Shown one piece after another: positions 53,859-63,100 of a stretch of 64,000 nucleotides of DNA. The stretch is taken from the NCBI GenBank assembly GCA_020638675.1, contig JACKID010000002.1, positions 437,879-501,878 on the forward strand, in the 5' to 3' direction. This stretch comes from Planctomycetota bacterium (GTDB taxonomy: Bacteria > Planctomycetota > UBA8742 > UBA2392). Position numbers and translations under genes: made by a program. Position 1 is the stretch's first letter; each line of letters starts with the position of its first letter. Below the pieces are notes generated by a model. It saw only the letters and a program-made list of their open reading frames with translations, was not told the origin of the DNA and did no database searches.

Positions 53859-53930
53859 AGTCTTGAGTCTGGAGTCTTGCGTCCGGCGTCATGCAAGGGC
53901 TTGAGACTCATGACTCCAGACGCCAGACTC
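53859..53930. repeat. Intergenic inverted repeat, AGTCTTGAGTCTGG type
   Basis: Arms 53859-53880 (AGTCTTGAGTCTGGAGTCTT...) and 53909-53930 are inverted copies at about 19 of 22 positions, around 28 bases. The arms are degenerate tandems of GAGTCTG. It lies between the secretin start and the UPF0145 gene. Confidence 0.65.
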
Positions 53931-53942
53931 CGGACCATACCG

Positions 53943-54332
53943 ATGATCGACCCACGCTTTATCACGACCGCGCTGGACCTGGAGGGCTACCGCATCACCC
54001 GCCACTGCGGCGTGGTGCGGGGCATCGTGGTGCGCTCGCGCAGCGCGATCGGCAATTTCGCGGCCGGCATCCAGACCTTCTTCGGCGGCAACATCAGCGT
54101 CTACACCGAGCTGTGCGAACAGGCACGCCAGGAGGCCTTCGACCTGATGCGCCAGCACGGCTACGAGGCCGGTGGCAACGCCATCATCGGGATGCGCTAT
54201 GACGCCAACGACGTAGCGGCCGGCGTCACGGAAGTACTGGCCTACGGCACCAGCGTGGTGGTGGAGCTGCGCAGCAAGCCGCCCGAAGCGCCCGAACAGC
54301 CCGCAGGAAATGAGCCGGAGCCCGCCGCGTAA
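53943..54332 (+). CDS. UPF0145 / YbjQ-type protein
   Basis: 129 residues from ATG 53943; a long open frame upstream is antisense to the secretin. The region ITRHCGVVRGIVVRSRSA through GGNAIIGMRYDAND is typical of UPF0145 (YbjQ), small pentameric cytoplasmic proteins sometimes labelled heavy-metal-binding. The function is unknown. A Pro/Glu-rich tail ends EPAA. Its stop codon lies within a palindrome shared with the convergent phosphorylase gene. Confidence 0.85.
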   Translation: MIDPRFITTALDLEGYRITRHCGVVRGIVVRSRSAIGNFAAGIQTFFGGNISVYTELCEQARQEAFDLMRQHGYEAGGNAIIGMRYDANDVAAGVTEVLAYGTSVVVELRSKPPEAPEQPAGNEPEPAA

Positions 54333-54380
54333 GCGGTGGAGCATCAAACCGGCCGGCGTGGATTGCTCCATCGCTTACGC
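54327..54380. terminator. Palindrome covering two convergent stop codons
   Basis: GCGTAAGCGGTGGAGCA (54327-54343) pairs with TGCTCCATCGCTTACGC (54364-54380) at 16 of 17 positions. The left arm contains the UPF0145 stop TAA and the right arm the phosphorylase stop. Probably a shared bidirectional hairpin; no T runs. Confidence 0.65.
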
Positions 54381-55259
54381 GATGGGCTTTGGTCCCAATT
54401 CCCCAAACAGCGACTTCAGCACGCTCGCAACGCGCGCTGCGTTGTCGCCGCCGGCTTTCAGCGTGCCCTCGTGGCTGTCGTCGCTGCCGCCGGCGCGGTT
54501 GGTGATCAGGCTCAGCCCGCACACCCGCATTCCAAGCGCACGCGCGGTGATCACCTCGGGGACTGTGGACATGCCCACCGCGTCCGCGCCCAGCCGTCGC
54601 AGCATCTCGACCTCGGCCGGGGTCTCGAAGCTTGGCCCCAGCACGCCCGCGTAAACCCCGCGCGCGACCTGGCCCCGGGCCAGCGCGTCGGTCAGCGCCG
54701 CGTCGTACGCGCCGCCCATGGCCGGAAAGGGCTTGGCGCCCTCAAGCCGCGTCGGCCCGATCAGCGGGTTCACCCCCATCAGGTTGATGTGGTCGCTGAT
54801 CGCCATCAGCGAGCCGGATTGCAGGTCTTCGCGAATGCCGCCGGCCGCGTTGGTCACGACCAGCGTGTCCGCGCCGAGTGCATGCGCGACCTGCACGCAA
54901 AGCGCCAGTTCATGCGGCGCGTGGCCTTCATAGGCGTGGTAGCGACCGCGGAAGACCAGCGCAGGAACATCCCAGAGCGAGCCCTGGGTCAGGCGGCACT
55001 GATGCCCGGAAGTGCCCGCGGGGGGCGGAAAGCCGGGGATATCGGCATAGCTCGCGGCCACGGGATCAAGCACTTCGCGCTCAATCAGCCCAAAGCCCGA
55101 ACCCAGAATCAAAGCCACCCGCGGGCGCACACCGCCAAAGCCACGCTCACGCAGGTAACCCAAAGCTGCCGCAACGTCACCCATGCGGCCGGTGTAGCGC
55201 CCCACGGCGAGGGTGTCCATGGCGCTGCAGAAAGCCCGGATTCGTGACTCAGATTCCAC
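54375..55259 (-). CDS. Purine nucleoside phosphorylase (family 2, PunA-like)
   Basis: 294 residues. Diagnostic segments are ILGSGFG (phosphate loop), GRYHAYEG, VVTNAAGGI, PEVITARALG with GMSTVPE, and SLITNRAGG containing the purine-site Asn. This is the trimeric PNP/MTA-phosphorylase family, which splits purine nucleosides with phosphate to base and ribose-1-phosphate. The first 25 residues are not conserved, so a start at the codon for Met14 or Met26 may be the real one. The substrate could be guanosine/inosine; MTA phosphorylase is less likely from these motifs. Confidence 0.85.
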   Translation of the reverse strand: MESESRIRAFCSAMDTLAVGRYTGRMGDVAAALGYLRERGFGGVRPRVALILGSGFGLIEREVLDPVAASYADIPGFPPPAGTSGHQCRLTQGSLWDVPALVFRGRYHAYEGHAPHELALCVQVAHALGADTLVVTNAAGGIREDLQSGSLMAISDHINLMGVNPLIGPTRLEGAKPFPAMGGAYDAALTDALARGQVARGVYAGVLGPSFETPAEVEMLRRLGADAVGMSTVPEVITARALGMRVCGLSLITNRAGGSDDSHEGTLKAGGDNAARVASVLKSLFGELGPKPIA

Positions 55260-55384
55260 TGCATATGGTCGAAGTCCGCGAAGGCTTGCGCTAAAGTGAT
55301 CGGTACCAAATCACAACCTTGGACGGACCATCGGCCGGCAATTCTGCGGCCGGGTCTGCCATCACTCGTGGGGAGTGCTTCACC

Positions 55385-57070
55385 ATGGCGATTTCAAATC
55401 GGTGCGTGCTGGTGCTGTTGCTTGCTTGCAGCAGCTTGTCGGCAGGTCTGCTCGCGCAGAACACATACCCCCTGGGCCAGCAAAGCCCGACGGGCTGGAG
55501 CAACGTGACGTTCCTTGGCATTCGCGGCTATCGCTTCACCTGCAATGCGGCGAACGTGAACGTGAACGAGCTTGGCTGCTGGTACCCGGATTCAAGCAGC
55601 GTCGCCAAGACGGTGACGCTGTACGACTTCAACAGCCAGCAGGTGCTCGCGCAGGTCACGACGACGCCCGGCTCCGGCTGGTGCTGGACGGCACTGACCA
55701 CGCCCGTCGTGCTCACCAGCGGGCAGGACTACATTGTGGCGGGCTACTCGCCGACGGGTCACTACTACAACAATGCGATCCCCGCTTCGTGGACGCCGAC
55801 CGGCACGATCAGCTACGTCGAGATGCGCTACCAGAATTCACCAAGCAGCGCGAACCAGTTCCCCACCGGCGTCATTTCGAACTCGCACCACGGCGTTGTG
55901 GACATCGGCTACACCGTCGGCGCGGCCACCTCGGCCCCAACAATCACCAGCACCGCGCCGACCTTTGCTCCCACCGGTTCGGCTTACACTTATACGCCGA
56001 CGGCGACAGGCACCCCGACGCCGACGTTCTCAATTTCGCCCGACCCTGCGACTCTCGGCAGCGGCTGGTTGACCTGGAACGGCACGACACTGGGCGGCAC
56101 ACCCGCCGCGGGCGACGTCGGGACGTACGGACCGTTCACACTGACAGCAACCAACGGAGTTTCGCCCGACGACACGGAAGTGTTCTCGGTGAACGTAGCC
56201 CTGCCAGTGCCGGAGATCGACATCGATGACCCGCTGGCGGGCGCGGTCACCAGCGGCGACACCTACAGGATCTATGCGGCGCAGGCCGGGGTGAGCTCAA
56301 CCGGCAACTTCGTCGTGACCAACAACGGCAACGTCAACCTCACCTTCACCAATACGCCCGTCGTGACGGCGAGCGCCGTCGTGAACTGCACGCTGAACAC
56401 CACCAGCCCCAGCGGCCCACTGGGCGCGGGCAACAGCAGCACAATGGTGGTCGACGTGACCCCCACGGCCGCAGGCACATTCAGCTTCACGCTGTCGATT
56501 GACAGCAACGACGCCGACGAAGGCACGTTCGTGATCAACTTTACCGGCGTGGCCAAAGCAACGCCCGAGCCTGAGATCGCGGTCCTGGACGCCGTCAGCG
56601 CGGACGTCGCCAGCGGCAGCACGATCAGCGAGACGAACACCGGCACGCTGATGTTCAACCGCGCATTCACGGTTCGCAACGAGGGCGGCGCGGCGTTGAA
56701 CCTGACCGGGACGACACCGGTGGCCGTGAGTGGCCAGAACAACTGCACCGTTATCATCACGCAGCCGTCCAGCACCATTGCCGCGGCATCAACCTGGGCT
56801 GCCGCCACAGACAGCTTCGCGTTTGACATCACGCCGGGCACGGCCGGTGCGTTCGGGTTCACGGTCACGATCGTGAACAACGACAGCGACGAGGGCACCT
56901 TCACGTTCACCTACTCGGGGAACACGACCACGGGATCGGTAGGATCCCTCAGCGGCGGCGGTGGCGGAGGAGGCGGTGGCGGTTGCACCGGCGCCGGCGG
57001 CACAACGCCGTGGCTGCTGCTGGCAACGCTGCTGGCCATGATCGCAGCCGCAAGGCGTAGCGAAGCTTGA
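55385..57070 (+). CDS. Secreted choice-of-anchor/DUF4082-like repeat protein with CTERM tail
   Basis: 561 residues from ATG 55385, which has GGGGAG 9 nt upstream and opens into a signal peptide ending LLAQ. The first domain (about 26-170) resembles DUF4082, an Ig-like fold of extracellular enzymes. A putative Ig-type segment follows (about 180-260), then two choice-of-anchor D-like units (PEIDIDD... and PEIAVLD...), each about 110 residues, with NDADEGTF and NDSDEGTF. The protein ends in a Gly run, GGCTGAGGTTPWLLLATLLAM and RR. Likely a surface-anchored protein; function unknown. Confidence 0.75.
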   Translation: MAISNRCVLVLLLACSSLSAGLLAQNTYPLGQQSPTGWSNVTFLGIRGYRFTCNAANVNVNELGCWYPDSSSVAKTVTLYDFNSQQVLAQVTTTPGSGWCWTALTTPVVLTSGQDYIVAGYSPTGHYYNNAIPASWTPTGTISYVEMRYQNSPSSANQFPTGVISNSHHGVVDIGYTVGAATSAPTITSTAPTFAPTGSAYTYTPTATGTPTPTFSISPDPATLGSGWLTWNGTTLGGTPAAGDVGTYGPFTLTATNGVSPDDTEVFSVNVALPVPEIDIDDPLAGAVTSGDTYRIYAAQAGVSSTGNFVVTNNGNVNLTFTNTPVVTASAVVNCTLNTTSPSGPLGAGNSSTMVVDVTPTAAGTFSFTLSIDSNDADEGTFVINFTGVAKATPEPEIAVLDAVSADVASGSTISETNTGTLMFNRAFTVRNEGGAALNLTGTTPVAVSGQNNCTVIITQPSSTIAAASTWAAATDSFAFDITPGTAGAFGFTVTIVNNDSDEGTFTFTYSGNTTTGSVGSLSGGGGGGGGGGCTGAGGTTPWLLLATLLAMIAAARRSEA

Positions 57071-57083
57071 CGCAACCACAGAC

Positions 57084-58202
57084 CTAGTCTTTTGGCGGCG
57101 TTTCGATGAGTTCGCGAAGGTCGGCCGAGCGGGCGACTTCTGCCGGCGTTTTTCCTTCGGCATTGATGATCTTGCAGTCTGCGCCTGCATCGAGCAGGAG
57201 CGTGACGGCTTTCTTTCGGTCAGCTTCTGAGGCCTTGGTCTCGCCGGAAGAGGCCTTGGCGTCGGTGCCCGACGCGGCGAGGTGCAACGGCGTGTTGCCC
57301 TTGGAGTCCTTGGCATCCAAATCCGCACCGGCCTTGATCAGCTGCTGCAGGTAGCCCACGCGGGCGTCGCGTGCGGCGTGATGTAGCGGCGTAATCGCGC
57401 CGGCACCCCGCACGTTCACATTGGCACCGCGCTCCACCAGCAGGCTGCCGATTTCAGTCCGCGCCATCACGGTGGCGCTCCCGAGGGCAGTGGCGCCACC
57501 CATGCCGAGCTTGTTGGGATCTGCGCCGGCTTCGAGCAGCAGCTCCACGGCCTCAACGCTCCCGAACATCGCCGCACTTATCAGCGCGGTCATCCCGAAA
57601 CTGCTGGGCGCATCGACATCCCCATCCGGTCCGATGTGCTTAAGAATCACCCGCAGCTTTGAGCAATCTTCGTCACGCATGCTGCCCATGCCGGCCGCGG
57701 CGGCGAGTGCGTGACCACCTACTCCTCCCGGCTTCAGCGGATCCCCGCCGTGTTCGAGCATCAATTCGAGGGTTTCCGCGTCGCCCATCATTGCGGCCAT
57801 TCCAACCACAGATGCCTGACCGTTCACAACCTGATTGGGATCGGCGCCGTGTTCGAGCAAAAGCTCCAAGCCGCTTCGGTAACCACCTGACACGGCCATG
57901 GCCAGCGGCGGCAATCCTTCTTTGCTCGTCATGGATGGATCTGCGCCGGCTTCCAGCAGAACAAGAAGGCAGGTATCGGCCCGGTGAAGCACGGCGAACC
58001 AGAGGGCGGTGTTCTCTTCCGCCTGATCACGCAAATCCGGATCGGCGCCGGACTCGAGCCAGGCAGACAACGCGACGGCATCATCCGCTTCTATGGCGCT
58101 GACGATCCGTGTCGGCAAGTAGGTCGGTTTGGGCTTCGGTTCGTCGCTGCAGCCCGCGGTGAGCAGCAGAAGCAGCGCAACGATTCCCACTGTACGTGAC
58201 AT
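57084..58202 (-). CDS. Ankyrin-repeat lipoprotein
   Basis: 372 residues with a lipobox (LLLTAGC, Cys18), so lipid-anchored on the periplasmic side. Eight or so ankyrin repeats follow (about 30-350), each with the (A/E)LLL(E/D)AGADP pattern and the usual TPLH-type turn (ITPLHHAARDA, NTPLHLAASGT). Repeats usually mediate protein binding. A charged insert (SSGETKASEADRKK, about 310-325) interrupts one repeat. It is convergent with the CTERM protein, 13 bases apart, and 54 bases downstream of another lipoprotein gene on the same strand. Confidence 0.85.
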   Translation of the reverse strand: MSRTVGIVALLLLLTAGCSDEPKPKPTYLPTRIVSAIEADDAVALSAWLESGADPDLRDQAEENTALWFAVLHRADTCLLVLLEAGADPSMTSKEGLPPLAMAVSGGYRSGLELLLEHGADPNQVVNGQASVVGMAAMMGDAETLELMLEHGGDPLKPGGVGGHALAAAAGMGSMRDEDCSKLRVILKHIGPDGDVDAPSSFGMTALISAAMFGSVEAVELLLEAGADPNKLGMGGATALGSATVMARTEIGSLLVERGANVNVRGAGAITPLHHAARDARVGYLQQLIKAGADLDAKDSKGNTPLHLAASGTDAKASSGETKASEADRKKAVTLLLDAGADCKIINAEGKTPAEVARSADLRELIETPPKD

Positions 58203-58256
58203 CCGGCGGTCCTCCTCTCAAGGCGCCGAGGATACTCCGGCTTCGCGTCGAAGACT

Positions 58257-59414
58257 CTAGCGCACCTTGTCGCTGGGGCCGACGGTGGCTTCGTCGCCGT
58301 CTATGTAGAGACGTCCGTTGTTGAGCGTCAGCGCGTGGGTGTGGATGACTCCATCCGTGTCGCGCAGCATCAACACTACTCCGGCGAGCGTCAGCTCCAC
58401 ACTCCAGCTTCCTTCATGATTCTTGTTGGTGTCGGCCGCGTGGCCGCCCCGCGCGTCGGGGTTGTCGAAGCTGCTGGCGCCGGTGTGCTGGTAGAAATAC
58501 AGGTAGCTCTTGTCGCTGCCGAGGTGCCAGTGCTTGTTGGTCTCGCTGCTCCAGCTTGTGCCGCCGTAGCCGGCGCCGCCGCTCTTGTAGATGAACACCT
58601 TCAGGACCTTGCCCTTCAAATCGCCTTCGTACTTCACGCGGTCCTTTTCGCCGCCCGGCGTTGCGAACTTCACCGTATCGGCCACCTTGGCGCTCGCGGC
58701 CTTGCAGCGGGACTCGGCACCGGCCGGGCCGATCGTCAACACGGCCACGCCGGTGGACTTGCCGACCAGCACGTCGCTGTAAGCGGACAGCCCGGCGCTG
58801 GAAAAGCTGCGTGACATGCGGTCGCCGGACTTCGTCAATTCGCCCTGCGGAGTCAGGCTCTGCCCGTTGCCGGTGTCGTATGGCTGGCTGAGCATGTCGC
58901 GCGCCTCGGCTTCGGTGACGCCTGTGCGGGCGATGATCAGCGTCAGCAGGTCGCCGCCCTTTTCGCCGACCTGGATCGCCGCGCCGCCGGTGCCGAAGTA
59001 CGTGATCGCGCCCGCGGGCACGACGTACGAGAAGCCGAGGCGCGAGACCTTCATGCGCTCGCCGGCCTTGAACTCGGTGTCGGCCATCAGCTCTTTGCCG
59101 TCGAGGCTGTCGGCTTCGGGCTGCTTGCTGTCTTTATAGCCGCGCTCGGTGCTGGCGGTGTCGCTGGGCTTGTCGTTGTCGGTCTTCACGGTGAGGTCGT
59201 CATCCTTGCGGGGCGCGTCGCCCCACGGTTCGTCTTCGTCGTCAGGCGGCGTCTGCTTCTCCGTCTTGTCGTCGTCCTTTGCGGACTTCTCTTCCTTGCC
59301 AGTGCACTTGCTGGAGGAGCACTTGTCGGAAGACGAGGGTGCGGGCTTGTCGTCCGAACAGGCGAACAGCATCAACGCGAGACAAATCGTGATCAGGCAA
59401 TAGACGGATCTCAT
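58257..59414 (-). CDS. Lipoprotein of unknown function
   Basis: 385 residues from ATG 59412-59414, which has GGAGG 7 nt upstream; a longer frame to 59456 lacks a signal. The lipobox LMLFAC (Cys19) is followed by a very acidic/Lys-rich stretch (about 25-100, including SDKCSSSKCTGKEEKSAK with two cysteines). The rest is beta-rich with Gly/Ser/Asp segments (about 110-385) and ends in DGVIHTHALTLNNGRLYIDGDE. I recognise no family. Probably attached to a membrane with the charged part as a spacer. Confidence 0.7.
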   Translation of the reverse strand: MRSVYCLITICLALMLFACSDDKPAPSSSDKCSSSKCTGKEEKSAKDDDKTEKQTPPDDEDEPWGDAPRKDDDLTVKTDNDKPSDTASTERGYKDSKQPEADSLDGKELMADTEFKAGERMKVSRLGFSYVVPAGAITYFGTGGAAIQVGEKGGDLLTLIIARTGVTEAEARDMLSQPYDTGNGQSLTPQGELTKSGDRMSRSFSSAGLSAYSDVLVGKSTGVAVLTIGPAGAESRCKAASAKVADTVKFATPGGEKDRVKYEGDLKGKVLKVFIYKSGGAGYGGTSWSSETNKHWHLGSDKSYLYFYQHTGASSFDNPDARGGHAADTNKNHEGSWSVELTLAGVVLMLRDTDGVIHTHALTLNNGRLYIDGDEATVGPSDKVR

Positions 59415-59442
59415 GGTGAGCCTCCGGAGAAGTGCAAAGTCT

Positions 59443-59577
59443 ATGACCGACTTCACAGGACTGGAAGCGCCACATCGTCAGCCAAATGGCAGCAGCGGCA
59501 ACGGCCAGCCGTGGCTGCTGCTCGGCATCGTCGCGCTGCTGGGCTTCGCGGCGGTCATTCGCCGACGCCTGGCGTAG
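59443..59577 (+). CDS. Tiny ORF ending in a CTERM-like sorting tail (possible remnant)
   Basis: 44 codons from ATG 59443. After about 15 residues the frame reads GSSGNGQPWLLLGIVALLGFAA, VIRRRLA and stop (in two parts here): a Gly/Ser run, PW, a hydrophobic helix and Arg cluster, as in the tails of 55385-57070 and 60191-64000 but without the Cys. A strong terminator follows 17 bases after the stop. The start is only 28 bases from the divergent lipoprotein start, leaving little room for a promoter, so this may be the surviving 3' end of a lost larger gene or a true small protein. Confidence 0.45.
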   Translation: MTDFTGLEAPHRQPNGSSGNGQPWLLLGIVALLGFAAVIRRRLA

Positions 59578-59593
59578 TCGAGTCGCTTCAAAC

Positions 59594-59626
59594 AAAGGGG
59601 CAGCCCATTGGGCTGCCCCTTTTTGT
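59594..59626 (+). terminator. Strong rho-independent terminator
   Basis: AAAGGGGCAGCCC pairs with GGGCTGCCCCTTT around ATT, followed by TTTTGTTT on the plus strand. It has no other plus-strand gene upstream than the 44-codon ORF. Confidence 0.85.
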
Positions 59627-60190
59627 TTGGTCCCACGATCGCTGATGACCGTGCGCGCGGGCCGAGATTCTTCCTTCAAATTCCGTGAGGTCTGGAAGAA
59701 TGACCCGGAGCGGGGCGTTCCGGTCAGGTAGGGATATACTTGGAATCGTCGCGCTGCCGGATGCTGCGACACCCTTCAGGGGTGATTCGAGGCAACCGCC
59801 CGCTTCGCACCAAACGCCCAGAGCCGCCAAAAATAAGGGTTTGCGGGCTGAGGCCAGAATCCCTACGCTGGAAATTTGATACGCGAAAGTTCGCCCGCAT
59901 CGTGGGGATGCCGGGCTGGTCGTGGGGACCTTCATTCGCGTTTGCGGGGAGCTATTCGTGCCCGCTGGTGTCCGCCGGTTTGATTGCGCGTACCCGACCC
60001 AAAGGTCGGGGTGAGGCGATGGGCCATATCGCACGCTGAGTGTCTGTGCGACGCCTCCCGTTGCAACCGGATTGGCAGATACCATTCGACGCCCGGAACC
60101 ATGAAGATCCGGCCGTTGAACGTTGTGCAGAGTCCCCGCGATGTGTGTTTCCGGGCGGTCACGAACCGCCCTCAACGTGGGAGAACTGGC
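59627..60190. other. Intergenic region upstream of the last gene
   Basis: About 560 bases without a supportable gene. Open frames exist on both strands but none has a family resemblance. It contains small palindromes (CCGACC...GGTCGG near 59996-60011; GGGCGGT...ACCGCCC at 60153-60171 close to the start of the next gene). Parts (ACACCCTTCAGGGGTGATTCG near 59770) look like intergenic repeat sequence. It should hold the promoter of the last gene. Confidence 0.45.
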
Positions 60191-63100
60191 ATGACCCTGA
60201 CATTTTCCAGACGGATTGCGATTCCGAGTATGCTGCTGGCGCTGGCGCTGCTTGCGACAGCCGCCGACGCACAGAATTACACCGCATCCAACATCACGAA
60301 CAACTTTGCCGCGAACGACATCAGCACCACCGGCACAGTACTGGTTGGCGGCGCATCGACGGACGACGGCGAAGAAGTCGTCAACTTCCCGGGCGGGTTC
60401 ACTTTCGACTTCTATGGCGCAACGCAAACCAGCGTGACCGTCAACTCCAACGGCTGGATCTATTTCGGAACGCAGACGCTTACGACCATACAGATGCGCA
60501 CGCCGCCGACGACAGCCCCCGATACGGCCGTGCCGAACGGCTACATTGCGGGCTGCTACGACGACCTGAACCCGGCTTCTACGTCTAGCGATGCAGTGTA
60601 TGTCGAGTTGCTTTCAGCACCCAGCCGCTTCGTGGTTCAGTACAACAACATTGTCACCTACGGCAGCACGACCAACTTCGCGCAATTCTCGATCGTCCTC
60701 TACGCCACCGGCACGATTGAAATTCACTATTCAACCGGGCAGACACACGTGGCCACGCCCGTGGCCGTCGGGGTCGAGAACATCGCCGGCACGCTTGCAA
60801 CGCCGGGGCCTAACGGCCTCGCCACCTTGCCCACGACGACGGACGCGTTCCGTTGGGATGTGCCGCTGAACCCGACCGTCAGCCCGACGACTGGTTCCGT
60901 TTTCACCGGCAACGTAACCGCCGGCTATGATGCGAGCATCGACGCCGGCGTGGCTCTGGCAAACTTCAGTCTCGATTGCGACGACCCCAACGACCCCAGC
61001 ATCGACGCCACGATCACGACCAGCGGCGGCGCCCCGGGCGTAACACAGCCGGGCAACGTTACGGCCGGTTCGGTCGTGTTCAGCCTGGTGTGGACCGGCA
61101 ACGCAACGACCCCGGGAACGTATACGTATACCGTCGTGCTGGACGACGGGACGTTGCAGACGACGTTCGACGTCCGCATCACCGTGACGGATCCGACCCC
61201 GGCGATTCAGCAGCCCGTCCCGCCGGTGGCCGGCAGTCCGATGCTGATCACGGAATTCACTACGAACACCGGATCTGACACGTTCGAGATTCAGAACATC
61301 AGCGGCACTGCTTATGACGCAACCGGCTGGACGGTCATCATCTCGGACAGCTACACGGCGATCAGCACTGCCAACACCATCACCAAGGGACTAGGGAGCT
61401 TCGCGGCAAACCAAACTCAGGTCTTTGATGACGCAGGCAGCGGCGCCCAATACTGGGGAAACAACATCCTGTGGGATCCCACAGGCAAAGGCTGGATCAT
61501 GCTGGTTGACCCTTCGGGAGTCATTCGCGACTTCGTCATGTTCAACTGGACCGCATCAGACATCGTAGGGATGAGCGTCAATGCGGGTGGCTTCAGCGGG
61601 CTGAACCCCGGCGCTGTCTGGAGCGGCAACGGCGTGACGGACAACGGCAACGTGTTCGCGCGCATCGGCACGCAGGACAACGACGACCTCACGGACTGGC
61701 AGGACAACGGCACGACCACCTCGTGGGGATCGACCAACAGCGGGCTTACGCTGCCCTTCTCAACCACCGCGGGCGCAACAATCGGCGGCGCGGACCCCAA
61801 CTGGACGGGAACGCTGATCGTCGGCGCCGACCTGACGATCACCTTCAACGCAACGGACAGCAGCTCGAGCCAGACGCTGACCTTTACGGTCACCGTGACC
61901 GGCGGGTCGCTGAGTCCTGCAGCAGCCGGCTTCGCCCAGACCTTTACCGGTGGCGTCTACAACGACCCGTCTCCCGGCCAGAGTCCTCACTCGTTGACGC
62001 TGACGGGTACGGCCGCGGCGGTCGGCACGGTCACGTTTGATGTCACCGTGTCTGACGGCACGTTGACGGACGTTATCTCCTACGCCCTGACCATTGACCC
62101 GCCGCCGCCGTCTGAGATCAACCTCCAGAACAGCAGCAGCACCAACGTCCTGACGGGAACTACCGACACCATCGCATCGCCGATTCCCGTGGGCTTCGCG
62201 CAGACGTACACCTACACGATTGAGAACCTCGCGGCCGGCACGCTTGACCTTACCGGCACTCCCGCGGTCGCCCTCGTGTCGAACTCGAACTGCAGTGTTG
62301 CCATCACGCAGCCCTCGGCAACATCCGTCGCGGGCAATGGCAGCATCACCTTCATGGTGGACATAACGGCCAGCACGGCTGCTGCGTGGTCTGCCGACTT
62401 CACCATCCCGAACAACGACAGCGACGAGAACCCGTACGACTTCAGCATCGCCGGCACAGCCTACGACCCGACGCCGGAGATGGACGTGCAGCGCCCGACC
62501 GGCGCCGCGAACAGCATCGCGGTCAACGGGACGGACACGGTCACCGGCACGTTCAACGCCGTACCGACCACCATCACCTACACGATCGCGAACCAGGACT
62601 TGGGCGACCTGATCCTGAACGGCAGCACCATCGTGGTCATCGCCGGGCAGAACAACTGCACCGCATCGCTTGCAAGCCCACCAAGCACGCCCGTGGGCCC
62701 GAACGGCAGCACCACGTTCGTGGTGGACCTGACTCCAACGGCGGCTGCCACCTGGAGCTTCACGGTCTCCATCGACAACAACGACTCCAACGAGAACCCC
62801 TACTTCTTCAATGTAACCGGCACGGCCGGCGCGACACCCGCGCCGGAAATGGACCTGCAACGCCCGGCGGGCGCGGGTAACAGCATCCCGGTCGGCGGCA
62901 CCGACACGGTCACCGGCTCGCTGGCAACGGTGATCACGAACCTGGTTTACACGATCGCCAACACGGGCAACGCCGCGTTGAATCTGACCGGCACGCCGCG
63001 CGTGGCAGTCGTCGGCACGCCGACCAACTGCGCCGCGTTCTACAACAGCAACGCACCGGCCAGCATTGGTGCGGCATCGGCGTCTACCTTCAGCATCGAG

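Noticed and set aside
52842..53942. Long upstream extension of the UPF0145 frame
   Set aside because: It is antisense to the secretin; the family start is ATG 53943.
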